NCBI RefSeq assembly: GCF_002878395.1
Contig: NC_061121.1
Coordinates: 48,652,107 to 48,716,106 of the forward strand
Direction: 5' to 3'
Length of the DNA stretch: 64,000 nucleotides
Source: Capsicum annuum
Lineage: Eukaryota; Streptophyta; Magnoliopsida; Solanales; Solanaceae
Positions 24,420-36,115 of the stretch are shown here, in pieces. The notes under the pieces were generated by a model, which had not been told where the DNA came from, ran no database searches, and saw only the letters and a program-made list of their open reading frames with translations. Every line of letters begins with the position of its first letter. Positions within the stretch are counted from its first letter, which is position 1. The position numbers were made by a program, and so were the translations under genes.

Positions 24420-26080
24420 CCAAGACTCTAGTTTATCTTTAAACAAAAGGCAAGGAAATACCCGAATCTGTATAGAGTTGAGGGTAACTATTATGCATGC
24501 CAAATTTGACCTCCCAACTAGCCTCCTCAATAGGAAAATGTCTCCAGTAAACCTTAACCACATGACTATATCTAGAACACAGTCATCTAACATCTTCAGA
24601 TAAAATGGACACCGACTTCTTGACAAAGATCAACCTCTCATCCAACTGAACTGAGTCCTAACGAAGCATGTGATACTTATATAAAATATAAAGCCGGAGC
24701 ATAAATACATGAAAAACTAGATGAATGGCTGAAAAATCTAGAGGTAAGGACAACTTACAAAAAACCTCCCAAACAGTCCAAAGAATCTCAAATGGCTTGA
24801 TATACCTGGGGTTAAGCTTGCCTCTCTTACCAAACCTCATCACGCCCTTCATGGGTGATATGAAGAAAGACTCAATCATAATCCCAAACATTAAGGCACA
24901 AAGCTTACGGTCTGCATAACTTTTTTGCCTACTTTAGGCTTCCTAAAGCCAATCCTAAATCACCCAAACATTTTCCAAAGACTCGTGAAGCAAGTTGGTA
25001 CCGTGGGGTCTAACCTATGAAATATCTCAGTAGGAGATCAATAACGCCTATCATACAACTACCTCAAAAGGTGCCACCTCAGTACTAGAATAGTAGTTCT
25101 ACTCTAAGTAAACTCCACTAGGGATAAATGTTGCTCCCATTGACCCCTAAAGTACATAATACAAGAACAGAGTATATCCTCCAAAACGTGAATAATCCTT
25201 TTCAACTGACTGTTGGTATGAGGGTGAAAAGCTATGCTAAAGTCAACCTTAGTGCCCAAATCCTCTTGAAATATTTTCCAAAAACTAAAAGTGAACATTG
25301 AGCCTCTGTCTGAAAAAATAGACATGGGTACTCCATGAAGGAAAACTATACTATCTCATGAACATACATAGGGGCCAACCTCTTGGTGCTAAAGAAAATC
25401 TAAATAGGTACGAAATGGGTAGACTTGGTCAATTGATCCATGATAACCCAAAAGCTGGCACAACCATAAGAAGTACAAGGCACCCTACTCACAAAATCCA
25501 TAGTGATCGATTCCCACTTCCACTCAGGAATGGGTAATCTTTGAAGCAAATCATCCATCTCAGATGCTCAACCTTTACTTATTGGAAATAGAAGCAACGA
25601 GCTACAAAGTTAGCCACATCATTTCTTATAACACCCCACTAAAATATTGCTTCAAATTATGATATATCTTTGTCACCCTTGGATGAATAGAATATAGGAA
25701 ACAATGCACCTCTACCAAAATCAATCACACTAATCCATCAATACTAACATAAATTCATGACCCTCCATCCATAAAATCCCATTAAAATCAATAGATATTG
25801 CATTAGCCTCTCTACTCAACCCCTTATATCGAGTCACCCTTAAACTATTATTATGAAACTGGTGAGTCTGAATCTACTCCATCAAAGTGATATAGCATCA
25901 ACAAAGGCTAATATATGCTAAGGTGTAAAAATATCGAGCCTAACCAGTTAGTTAGATAAGCATTGAACCTCTAAGGCTAAAGCCAGCTGTAACTATACTA
26001 GCCTTTCCCAGATAGTAAAAAATAGTGAGATCATAATCCTTAAGCAACATAATCCAACACCGCTAACTCATATTAAGATC
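24420..26080 (-). pseudogene. Element D integrase and chromodomain remnant, plus the RNase H 3' part
   Basis: The chromodomain is at about 24430-24620 (VVKVYWRHFPIEEASWE). The integrase C-terminal part is at 24658-24891 (ISPMKGVMRFGKRGKLNPRY). The core is at about 25000-25480, with FSDRGSMFTFSFW (Asp kept); in NSQLKRIIHVLEDIL the catalytic Glu is replaced by Lys. The N-domain HPRVTKIYHNLKQ lies near 25650. The RNase H end, with LLKDYDLTI, runs up to the solo LTR at 26080. There are multiple stops and frame changes. Confidence 0.82.
26076..26080. repeat. Target duplication AGATC of the solo LTR, left copy
   Basis: AGATC precedes TGTAATGACC at 26081 and recurs at 28236-28240 after GTCGTGATA. 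Exact 5-bp match. Confidence 0.92.
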
Positions 26081-28235
26081 TGTAATGACCTAAAATTTTA
26101 ATGAAATATGCAAAATATGTTCTTTTGTGTGATTTAACTATTTTACCTTTTTTTATAGTTGCATTATAGTATTTCTGGGGTGTGGGGGTTATTGGCATAA
26201 TTCTTGATGTATTTTGGTGTTTTTATGCGATATTGTGTTTTTTAGAGGCTTAAAGAGCCTTATTATGGACTTCTCTGGTTATGTTTTGATCCATGGATGG
26301 ATGATTGATTGAACTATGCCAGTAGATGTGGAATATAGATTTTAGGGAGGTAACATATTTGGTATGGTTTTATGGCTTTAAATCTCATTTTGACCCTCGA
26401 TTTGAAAAATATTAACTTTGGGTTTTGGGGGTCAACTTTGTTGAAACAACATTTTTTTAAAAATTTGATATCTCCATTGAGTTTGTAGCATCAAATTTAG
26501 TATGGATATATAGTTCATTTTTATGTATCGGATTTTGAATGAGTCCTGAGGACTTAGTGAAAACTTGTAAATTCACCAAGTTTCAGATGTCATCTATCTT
26601 GACAGAGGGTACTCCAATTGCAGCATACCTATGGAGATCGTCCTATTTATTCCTGCTACTTATTAGTGTGATTGCACACCTGGTTGTGCAATTATAGAAT
26701 TTGTGAGACTCGTATGGGTATAAATAGACCTCTTAAGTCGCGGATTGGCCATTTCTCAATCATTCTTGAGAGTCGAATACCTTAAAATTGTGTGAGATCT
26801 TAAAAGTAAAGTTTGTGGGTACTTAGAAATCTATATTAACATCCTTTTCTTGATTCTCTAAAGGATTTAATGTAAGAATTCACCCTTTTCTTAGTGAATT
26901 TCTTGATTAATTTCTCTAAAATTCAAGACCTTAGGGCTTAATTTTAAACTCCAATTTCAGTTGAATAATGCCTAATCCTATAATTACAAGTTTTTCTCAA
27001 TTTAACCTTTAAAACAACTTTGATTCTTGATTTTTAGAATGGATTTCAAAGGTTTTACCAGGTAAAGTTTAAGAATGGTTTCAATTTGAACCTTATTTTA
27101 AACTCGATTTGACTTGGGTTTTCAGCTTTAGGTTTCTACGGTTATGGGGCATTTTTGAAATGAAGTTTTCATTTTGCCTTTCTATTTCAAAAACCTATTT
27201 TAGGAGTCTGTTTTGACCCTAAATCAAAAGCAGGCAATATGGATATTATTGGCTTTATTTTGTTGAGTAGATTCTATATTTCTTTGTTTTAGTTAATTGC
27301 AGTATCGTTTGTGAGAAGTAAAGTCATGGGTTAAAGTGCTGCAAACCGATTTTGTTCTTGAGGTATGTTATGGCTTAACTCTTCAGACTGGGCTGGTTAG
27401 TTAATTTGTATACAAAATGCATGTTAAGGGGATGAGAACCAATCATGAATTTAGATATCTTAATGTGTTGGATATCTTAACGTGTTGTGCCTATGTGGGG
27501 GCCTATATGTGGTATAACTTTTGTTTTGAGACAATGTGTAATATGTGTTACGGTGTGGGGTCTTTTGTGATGTTGATAGCCTTATAATTATGTGAATAAT
27601 TGTATCTTGTGATGAAAAGGTGTGTTGTGGTACCCTTGGTGTATTGTGATGTATTCATACTTATAGGCATATGAAACATGTGGAAATTCATGGATGGTTG
27701 GAAATAATGGGTAGATATTTGCTCACATGGTTGTAGAAATACATCTTTGTAGTTGGTTGCAGAAAAAAATTGTGTGATTGGTTGTGAAAGTAATCATTGT
27801 GATTGGTTGTGAGCATTACATCCTTATATCATACTTATTCATTAAACATTGGTATCATCATGGAAACATTTGTAAAACACTAGAAACACCTTTTAGAAAA
27901 CCCTTCCTGAGGAATATGCTGAGAAAAAGATATTGTGACACCTTATAAAACCCTCTCTAGGGATGTGCCGGGGAGGTTATATGGATATATGTATTTGAGT
28001 TGAACTAAATACGTTCATATACTATTGACATCAGGTTTTGGGAGTTATGGCTGCATTTTGGTTTACATTTCTTTCCGTATTTGAATACTTATATGGTTAG
28101 ACTTTGTTCTAGAAGCCTTACCTTGGGGGTATTTCTATCTTTCCCCCTTTTTGTGTATCACTTTGGGTGGTTGACTTAATTGTCAAGGTACGCCGCAATA
28201 AGTACCATCATGTCCCTTGGATTTGGGTCGTGATA
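26081..28235 (+). repeat. Solo LTR of family C (2,155 bp) inside element D RNase H
   Basis: Begins TGTAATGACCTAAAATTT and ends GGGTCGTGATA, with perfect AGATC duplications on both sides. The RNase H reading of D continues across the insertion once one AGATC copy is discounted. No internal domain remains, so unequal recombination between the LTRs of a former full element is the simplest history. It lacks several hundred bases present in the split C LTR (junction near 28003) and has the 209-bp unit once. Confidence 0.93.
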
Positions 28236-29430
28236 AGATCCCAGTGATTGAACAAGTACTGAATCCTATGATGATCCGACAAAATATAGCAAGGAACTCT
28301 ATACAAGTGATGCCACCACAACTTCAATACAAACACCATGGCAGCAAACTCCAAATCATGGGTAGGGTAACTTCTCTCATGAGGCTTCAACTGATGAGAG
28401 GCATAAGCAAACATTCTACCCTCCTGCATCAATACCTCACCCAAGACGACAACAAAAGCATCACAGAACATAGTAAAACCCACACATTCCTTTGGAATGG
28501 TCAAAATAGGGGCCAAAGTCAACAACTCATTGAGCTTTTCGATTCTCCTCTCATAAGCACTAGACTATTGAAATACAATATTCTTCTAAGTCAATTTGGT
28601 CAAAGGAGCCATAGTATATGAGAAACCCTCCACAAACTACCGATAATTACCTGCCAAACCAACCAAAATTTAATTTTCAATAAGAGAAGTAAGTATAGCC
28701 CAATCACAAATCACCATTATCTTGGCTAGAACAATCATAATATCATCCTTGGTCCCCACATGACCTAAGAAAGAGAAGAATTCAACCACAACTTACACTT
28801 AGAAAACTTGGCATACGACTTCTCATCAAGAAACCTCTAAAGTACAATCCTTATGTATCTCACATGGTCAATCTTATTCTTGGAATAAACTAAGATGTGA
28901 TGTATAAATACAATCACAAATGAGTCAATATATGATTGAAATACCTGGTTCATCAACTCCATGAATACTATAGAGGCATTGGCCAACCCAAAGACATGAC
29001 CAAGAACTCATAATGACTGTATTGAGTTTGAAAAGCCATACTTGGAACATCAAAAGCTCTAATTGTTGACTAGTGCTACCCAAATCTCAAATCAATCTTT
29101 AAAAACATCGAATCACCCTGAAGCTAGTAAAAAAGATCATCAATGCAAGAAAAATGATACTTGTTCTTAATTGTTACTTTGTTAAAAGTCCTATAATCAA
29201 TACACATATGTATAGAACCATATTTTTTCTTTACGAACACGAAAGGAGGACCCTAAGGAGATACACTAGGTCTAATAAACACCTTCATCAACAAATCATG
29301 CAACTGTTTCTTCAATCTTTCAACTTAGTTGGGGCCATCCTAGAGGGAAAAATGGAAATGGGCTTGATATCTGGATCTACATCAATAGCAAAATCAATGT
29401 CATAATCCGAAGTCATACCAGAAAAATCAA
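28236..29430 (-). pseudogene. Element D RNase H 5' part and reverse transcriptase
   Basis: RNase H is open over 28208-28525 on the minus strand, with FCDAFVVVLGEVLMQ, SHQLKPHERSYPTHDLEF and SDHHRIQYLF. RT follows upstream (28640-29430). Its active-site box reads FIHHILVYSK (about 28885-28915): both catalytic Asp residues are His, so the enzyme is dead. Farther upstream, IDVDPDIKPISIFP and MAPTKLKD mark the RT start. Confidence 0.85.
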
Positions 29431-31121
29431 TAGGAAACATATCCTTAAACTGGTAAACAATCCAAATAGAATCTATAGAAGGCAATAAGGCAACACTAGT
29501 ATCATGAACATAAGCCAAATAAGACAAACATCCTCTCTCTACCATGCGAAAAGCCCATATAAAAGATATAACTTCCTCTGGACCCAAATTAAGTGTACCC
29601 TTTCAAGCTAACCTTGGTACACTTTGTGTGGCTAAGGTCGCAATATTATCATAAAAGACTAAAATAGAATTATAGGAAGATAAAAAATCCATAACAAAAA
29701 TAACATCAAAATCAACCATATCAAGTATAATTAGGTCTAACCAAGTCTCACAGCCCTAAAAGATAACCACACAAGATCGGTGTACCTGATCTACCACTAA
29801 AGAATTTCCTATGGGTTAGAAACATAAAGAGGCATAGAAAGAGGCTTACACGCAACATCAAAACTAGAAGGAAAGTATGTAGACACATAGGAGAATATAG
29901 ATCGAGGTTTAAATAACACTGAAGTAGATCTGTATCAAACTTGAACAATACCTATAACAACTGTATCAAAATCCTTTACCTCAAGTCTCCCAGGTATAGA
30001 ATAATAGTAACCACGTCCACTCCTAAACTAATCCTACAACCACTACCTTAAACTTCCCTATCTTTACCTCTAGCACCTATAGCAGTATCCCTACCACTTG
30101 GGAATAACCTTTCACTACAAAAACTAGAATAGGGAAATGCTGAAGCTGAAAATCCTGCTGAGTGGATCCATACATACGTCGAAGACAATCCTTGGAAACA
30201 TGACCAACCTTATCACACATAAAATACACTCTATGGACTGACTTAACCTAAGGGGCACAAATAAACTAGGATGACTGCCTTAGACCGAAGAACTAAAATT
30301 GGAATCTCCACTAGCATGACCTGATGCTTGGCTACTTAAAACTATAAAACCTGAAGGTGTACCACTAATCCCTATAAAGCATCCTAAACCAATCTACCAT
30401 GATAACCACAAGAACCTCCACTCTATAAATCTTACTACAAGATGCACGACCACTAACTCTCCTTGATAGTGTACCTTTTTGGTGCATCTTAGAGTAACCA
30501 GATAATTGACTTAATCAACTTGGCTTGCTTAATAAAACTCTAAAAATAACCCCCTAAAATAACCATCTGGGAGGTAGCAAATTGATAAGGACCTTCTAAT
30601 ATCTTTACAAGCTTATGAATCCTCTCTGATATAATAGAAATGTTAATTATTGAATATTAGGATAGAGCATGGAAATATGCCTCATACTCAGCAATAGTCA
30701 TGGACCTTTGATCCAAATGATCAAAATCATCCCACATTTGATCACTAAATCTATATGACATAAACCCCTCAAAGAAGGCCTTAGAAAAATGGGCTACCCA
30801 AGTCACAGTAGGTGAACCTAAAGGCATTAAATTAGATAAAGACCTTCACTAATACCTAGCTACATTCGTCAACTGATAGGTAGTATAAGAAACTCTATGA
30901 GATGCAAGGTATCCAAGATTATGTAACTCCTCCTAATAGTCAATCAAAAACTTACAGGTATCCTCGCCAATCGCTCCACTAAGCTTTGGGGAAGCCAAAA
31001 GGATAAACCTGTTTTGATCATCAGAAGACATCATTGTACTCGAGAAATTAGAGAAATAGTAAGTCTGAAAGGCACCAAATATATATACCGGGGTATCATA
31101 TATAATGGCAATACCTCTAAA
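29430..31121 (-). pseudogene. Element D protease and gag remnant
   Basis: Protease-like segments lie at about 29590-29950 (FDV, PLSMPL, then DVILGMDW-like, all eroded). The gag zinc knuckle at about 30180-30235 reads YFMCDKVGHVSKDC: the His and last two Cys are kept, the first Cys is Tyr. Gag continues to about 31080 with many stops; the matrix part is hard to place. A decayed primer-binding site with GGTAT lies just inside the 5' LTR at about 31105-31118. Confidence 0.7.
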
Positions 31122-31455
31122 TGTCACAACCCGAACCAAGGCCTAGCCATGATAGGTATCTCAAGCCCACCATGAACAGGAGACCAACCTTATCACCTAA
31201 CCTTATAGGCATAAAAACAACCATAAAGATAATGCGGAATCTAATTAAATACTAACAAGAAAAGGAATAGATAACTATAATGAAAACTAAGAGTCAATGA
31301 ACAACCAACTAACCCACATCTATCCACAAAAGCCTCTGAATACTGAATATCAACCTAAGTCGGGACATGCCCCTGACTATAGACAAACAGAAACCCAAAG
31401 AGATAGTGTAAATCATGAGAAAAACAAAATATCAAATGAATAAGAATTTTCCCAA
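31122..31455 (-). repeat. Partial 5' LTR of element D
   Basis: Starts TGTCACAACCC and aligns with the other D LTR end at 22432 (TGTTACAACCC) through CCTAG, CATGATAGG and downstream words. About 330 bp remain before Athila-like sequence takes over near 31455. Confidence 0.75.
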
Positions 31456-31640
31456 TTCTTCTTCTTGGTGCAGTATCTACCAACTCTCCCACTATTCTGT
31501 TGATCCCCACTATGCTTTAAATACCTGAATCTCTTACTCTGCATCTTTTAAATTTTAGCCTGTTTCTCCTATCATCCTCTACTGGCTATATATAAACCTC
31601 CATCTGTGATAGTAAATAAGTAACCTCCATCCAATGTGTG
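31456..31640 (+). other. Junction between D and the Athila-like element E
   Basis: A short low-information stretch. Its right part, near 31600-31640, reads as the degraded lead-in to the E reverse transcriptase. No target duplication was seen at the left end. Confidence 0.4.
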
Positions 31641-32227
31641 TCTAAGAAAGGGGGCATGATTGTAGAGAAAAATAGAAAAAATGAGTTGATTCCACTCAGG
31701 CCCGTGACAGGGTGGAGAGTTTCCTGGACTATCTTAAGCTCAACTAATAGACTCTGAAGGACCACTTCTCGATGGATTTTATGGATCAAGTGCTTAATCA
31801 GTTGGTGGGAAGAGGTTGGTATTGTTTTTTTGATGGGTAATCAGGCTATAACCATATTTATATTACTCTAGAGTATCAGGGGAAGATGATGTTCACTTGC
31901 CCGTATGGTACTTTCGCTTTCAAGTGGATGCCATCTGGTTTATATAATGCACCCACCACTTTCCAATGGTGCATGATGTCTATATTCCTCGACATGGTGG
32001 AGGATACCTTGGAGGTGTTTATGGATGATTTTTCAGTGGTAGGTGATTCTTTTGAGCTATGTCTGGTAAATCTGAGTAGAGCGTTGGAAAGATATGAGAA
32101 GTTTAACTTAGTGCTGAATTGGGAGAAATGCCACTTGATGGTGAAGAAAGACATTATTCTTGGTCACAAAATTTCAGCTAAGGGAATCGAAGTCGATTGG
32201 GCAAAAGTCGAGGTTATTGAGAAACTA
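31640..32227 (+). pseudogene. Athila-like element E reverse transcriptase, part before the LARD
   Basis: Starts with KKGGMIVEKNRKNELIP and changes frame near 31740. It continues FTCPYGTFAFKWMPSGLYN and the active-site box VFMDDFSVVGDSF (Asp pair kept), ending LGHKISAKGIEVDW and VEVIEKL at the LARD insertion. 31886-32227 is open. The motif set matches the Athila/Tat branch of Ty3/gypsy. RT resumes at 41678 in the same frame after one copy of the AACTA duplication. Confidence 0.9.
32223..32227. repeat. Target duplication AACTA of the LARD, left copy
   Basis: AACTA occurs immediately before TGTAACACCCC (32228) and immediately after GGGGTATTACA, at 41673-41677. Exact 5-bp match. Confidence 0.95.
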
Positions 32228-34037
32228 TGTAACACCCCAAAATTGAGTCCCAAGATGTCACACGGTGCTTAGGATCACAAGTGACTCCAAGATAACCTTT
32301 CTATTGGCATAACTCATAAGCAACTGAACAAAAAGTAAAAATCTATACAAATCTGCTGAAAATAACTCTTTTCTGGATATGATAGATACAAAACTAAAAT
32401 TATAAGATTACAACTCTGCTTTTACAACCAAAACTGAAATGGAATATATTAACTTCTAGTGACTGTCTACCAAGACTCTACTAGTACTGACTGTAGGTAG
32501 CCGGGTTATGACTCCCGACTAACCCAACTCAATACAACTGAATAAAGAAACTACTAAACTTCTCAAATTATATAACTAACTCAAGCCCTTGAATCAAAAG
32601 GACTCACCACCTACTAACTAGATGCCGCAAACTGACTGGATCTGAAGATATACACTATACCTTGTACCTACATTCTAAGAAAATGTAGCCCATATACAAA
32701 TATGTGGGTCAGTACCATGGAAACGTACCCATCATATGGGGGTGCAATACATATATAAAATAATATCTTAATATCACCACAGTTTATAAAATTATGCATG
32801 TTGATATAAATGACTCACTTAGCTCAAATTAAAATCATCATAATCATAAGAGAGTAAAATATATCGGGTTAAACATATGAATCATCATAGTAAATCACAA
32901 TTCACATTCATCTCGATTCCAAATCATCAAAGCAATCTTAGTGAAATCTGGAATATTGAATACATCATAAATCAACTTTTCAAATCTCTTTTAAATCAGT
33001 AAAATCAATCTAAGAATGAGGGACAACTCTTTGGGAGGTTCTTCTAACCGACATGTACACCATGTAAGAACCCATGATGTCCCACGACTTTCCCCCGTAA
33101 GGTTAGGGTGGTCCTGCCATTGCCATCAGTGTAGAACAATCTCATATCAGTGATCACTATCTCAATTTTTCACATATAGTGGAAGTCAATGTCTCAACCT
33201 ATGGTGGCACGTAGTTCTGGAGTATGAAACCATAGTAACATACCCAACTCAGTTCTAAATACTACTCCCAATACTATGCTCAAAATCTCAAGAAAAATCC
33301 ACTTTAAGGGTAATCTCATATTTCTTAAGTTAAATAAATGATAAAATCTATAACTCATCTCATAAAGTGGATTTTAACTCTGTTGTGACCAAAAGGTCAA
33401 ATCTTTCTATACTTCATCAAAAATAGTCTAACCATGGGTGCATGTAGCACATAAATTCTCAAAACAACAATCTCAATATGGGTTAATGACCCTTATAGCG
33501 ATACTTAATAAAAACATTTCAACATTTATGCTTTATATCACAAGCATGCATAATTTATACAAAATCTGAAAAATTTCAGCCTTTAATCATAGCAATAATC
33601 TCAAACTCATGGAGTTTATTTTCTAAACATTCAAAATAATCATAGTATCTTGAACAACAACATAGGATAAGAGTTATCACTTCAAATTCATGATAAAACA
33701 TGTAAAAATCATGTATCTTTGTAAAATAATGCAAACTTTGGGTACAAGAATGAAAGGGTGCTCTTGTTCATAACCCCACATACCTTTATGGTAACGGATT
33801 CGTTGAAAGATTGGACCCTCAATGTTGATTGTGTAACCCTAGTTGTTTTTCTCCTTTTGTGCTCTTGGATGATGAACTGAGACTGATAGTAGAGTTATGA
33901 TGTGTTTAGAATCTATTAAATTTGTAAGGTTAAGTTTAGGGGTGTGTAAGGAGTGCCAAAAGACTTAGTTGCCCTCAAAATAACCTAAAAATAGAGTTTT
34001 TAAGTCACTTGAAACCATAAGATATGCACCGCATATG

Positions 34038-34042
34038 ATATA
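34038..34042. repeat. Target duplication of the nested Athila-type LTR, left copy
   Basis: ATATA (34038-34042) pairs with ATATC (35289-35293), one mismatch. The uninterrupted partner LTR reads GATATC here, so ATATC is ancestral. Confidence 0.8.
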
Positions 34043-35288
34043 TGATCTTGGATGTATTTATTCACCTAAGCACCATAATTTATCCATATTTTAGCTATGT
34101 TTAGAGAACAAAGTGCCTAGTTTCTTATGTTTTTACTCTACTTCTATATAATTGAGCTAACCGATGTGATTTGCATGATTTCAGGCATTAATGAGGTAGA
34201 TGAAGACATTATGGGACTATGAAATGTGGATGGCATATGATACAGGAGAGAGTAGCAATCTGGACCAAATGTGGTGCCTAGAAACTACAATCTGGACCAA
34301 ATGTGGCGCCAAGAAACTATGTCCAAGACCAATTTATAATTTATAATTAGTTTAGGTACCTAGAAGGCAATTATGAGAGGAAAGATCATTAAAATGCTTA
34401 ATGCTGAATTTTTATGGGGGATTAAATTATTCTGTATTATTCAAAGAGAGGAGAATAGCCGCTTAGGGTGGCGAGAGAGAAAAATGTTTCTTCTCTCTTA
34501 CTTTCACCATTCGCACACCAAGATTGTCTTCTAGTTTTTGGTATGATGAATATATTTATGATGATTTTCGTTTTATGCATGAGTAGCTAAGTTTATTATT
34601 TAGGGTTATGGAATCCTTGTAGCATACAATCTATTACTATGGGTTTTGAATTCATTATGTATTGACTTGCTTGTTTAATGATCTCTTCGCTTATCTTGAA
34701 TTCTCGTGGTTGCAAACATAGAGGATATGCCTTAAAATGCAACTTGTTCGAAATAAAGGTTGTTGTTCGGAAAAGAGAGTAGTGACAATAAAATTGGATT
34801 ACCAACCCCTATTTCATAAGTTAATGCCTTAGCAGGATTAACTACTTGGAGATTTCGTATTGTTTTTTGTATACGCTTTTGATTCGAGAGAACTAAAGTG
34901 AATTAGTCCTAGATGGTTCAAAAACACTAGGATTATGTTATTAAATACAATACATTTCTATGTAAACACGATGCATGTATGAATTCGTAATGCTCATAGT
35001 TAGAAAGTATTGAAAACTATAAGGTGGACATAACCCTATCTTGCTCTTTCTCTGAATTTGAATACTACTAGACTTATTTCATCTTGTTAAATTGATACCA
35101 TTAATTAGTGAACTGAATCAAATCCACTCTATTTATTTTACGGAAACGAACTATTAAAATTCAACTAATCTGCATAAAACTTAATTAGCACCATATTCCC
35201 TGTGGGATTCGACCCCAACCTAGTTGGGTTATATATTTGACAACGACCGCTTACTCTCTCGTAAGAGAGGTGTAGTTTAGGTATATCA
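34043..35288 (+). repeat. Athila-type solo LTR (1,246 bp) inside the LARD 3' LTR
   Basis: Starts TGATCTTGGATG and ends GGTATATCA. The end region has TGTGGGATTCGACCCCAACC and ACAACGACCGCTTAC, words typical of Athila-group LTR ends just before the tRNA-Asp primer site. No primer site or coding follows. It sits within the first unit of the 33-bp minisatellite. The short-period frame upstream (GCATGAGTAGCTAAG, TTAGGGTTATGGAATCC) also fits Athila LTRs. Confidence 0.85.
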
Positions 35289-35315
35289 ATATCTCCTATA
35301 TTTACATAGGCACTG

Positions 35316-35414
35316 CATATGATATCGCCTATATTTACATAGGCGCCACATATGATATTGCCTATATTTACATAGCCGCCGCATATGCTATCGCATATGA
35401 TTTCCAGTGGCCAT
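35316..35414. repeat. 33-bp minisatellite in the LARD 3' LTR
   Basis: Units start CATATG at 35316, 35349 and 35382; the first unit (from 34032) is split by the solo LTR. The core GCCTATATTTACATAGGC is self-complementary. Confidence 0.9.
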
Positions 35415-35799
35415 GTGCGATTGGTTAGGAAACACATTCTAATTCGTAAAGCCATAACTCCTAGCTCGGGTATTAGATTTTTGCAAAATTGGTATCATTT
35501 GAAAGCTAATTCAATTATCTACAATTTGATAGGTCTTGAGATGAAAAGTTCCATGTATATTAAGAGATATATACGTTTGAAGTTGACCCTTGTAGAATCG
35601 AATATCAAACTTTGGATTAATCAATTGGTCTTAGATCAACCTTTCTCTTTGTCATTGCTATAAACATTTCCCACCTCTAAACTACTCCATAGACTAGGAT
35701 AATTATCATGCAACTTGTATTCACGTGATAATCACTTGGATTAGAGCTTAGATGCACAGGAACAACGGTTAGAATTCTAGCACAAAAATATGTATTACA

Positions 35800-35833
35800 T
35801 TATCTCCCCCTTGGGAACATTCATCGTCGAATG
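35800..35833 (-). promoter_or_regulatory. Polypurine tract and palindrome of the LARD
   Basis: Minus-strand AAGGGGGAGATAA (35800-35812) abuts the 3' LTR. The imperfect palindrome CATTCGACGATGAATG (35818-35833) lies upstream, as in element B. Confidence 0.85.
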
Positions 35834-36059
35834 TGGGTAATTAACCTGAAACACAGAGGAATATTAGTATTCAAGCTATCATGTGTAACTGATAGAACTG
35901 AATCACTGGATCTCAAGAATAATGAGCTACTGAACTGATCTGCAAATGTATGAATCCTCAAGAAAAATAACGATATGGCTAAGATAGAAACGAGAGTGGC
36001 AACTTATGAGTAACCATTACTTTGCACTGAATCTGATCTCATGAGAAAGGATGAGAGGT

Positions 36060-36115
36060 TTATGACATGAAAACTCGGGGTATTACAACATCCCTCTCTT
36101 GGGATCGTTAGTCCC
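36060..36115 (-). repeat. Second polypurine/LTR-start-like junction inside the LARD
   Basis: On the minus strand, AAGAGAGGGATGT is followed at 36087 by TGTAATACCCCGAG. This is the same arrangement as the true polypurine tract and 3' LTR start 288 bp away, but it is not followed by LTR-length sequence. Confidence 0.65.

Larger units (their letters stand above)
22432..31455 (-). mobile_element. Chromovirus D (Ty3/gypsy), minus strand
   Basis: From the right: a partial 5' LTR (31122-31455), gag, protease, RT, RNase H, integrase, chromodomain, polypurine tract and 3' LTR (22432-24409). The RNase H region is split by a solo C-family LTR (26081-28235). The 5' LTR is truncated at about 31455 where Athila-like sequence begins, so the right target duplication is lost. 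The left flank 5-mer is CAATT. LTR starts (TGTAATGACCT) resemble family C. Confidence 0.88.
32228..35799 (-). repeat. 3' LTR of the LARD, interrupted by a solo LTR
   Basis: Minus-strand start TGTAATACATAT at 35799, end GGGGTGTTACA at 32228. Without the nested insertion (34043-35293) it is 2,321 bp, against 2,324 bp for its partner. It has a 3-bp loss next to the outer start, where the partner has GGGGTATTACA. It contains the 33-bp minisatellite at 35316-35414 plus the interrupted first unit. Confidence 0.92.

Noticed and set aside
28217..28621. 134-residue plus-strand frame
   Set aside because: It lies opposite the RNase H of element D, whose conserved motifs are all on the minus strand.
35284..35414. 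Possible CRISPR-like array
   Set aside because: Units of 33 bp are contiguous without unique spacers, in a plant LTR. It is a minisatellite.
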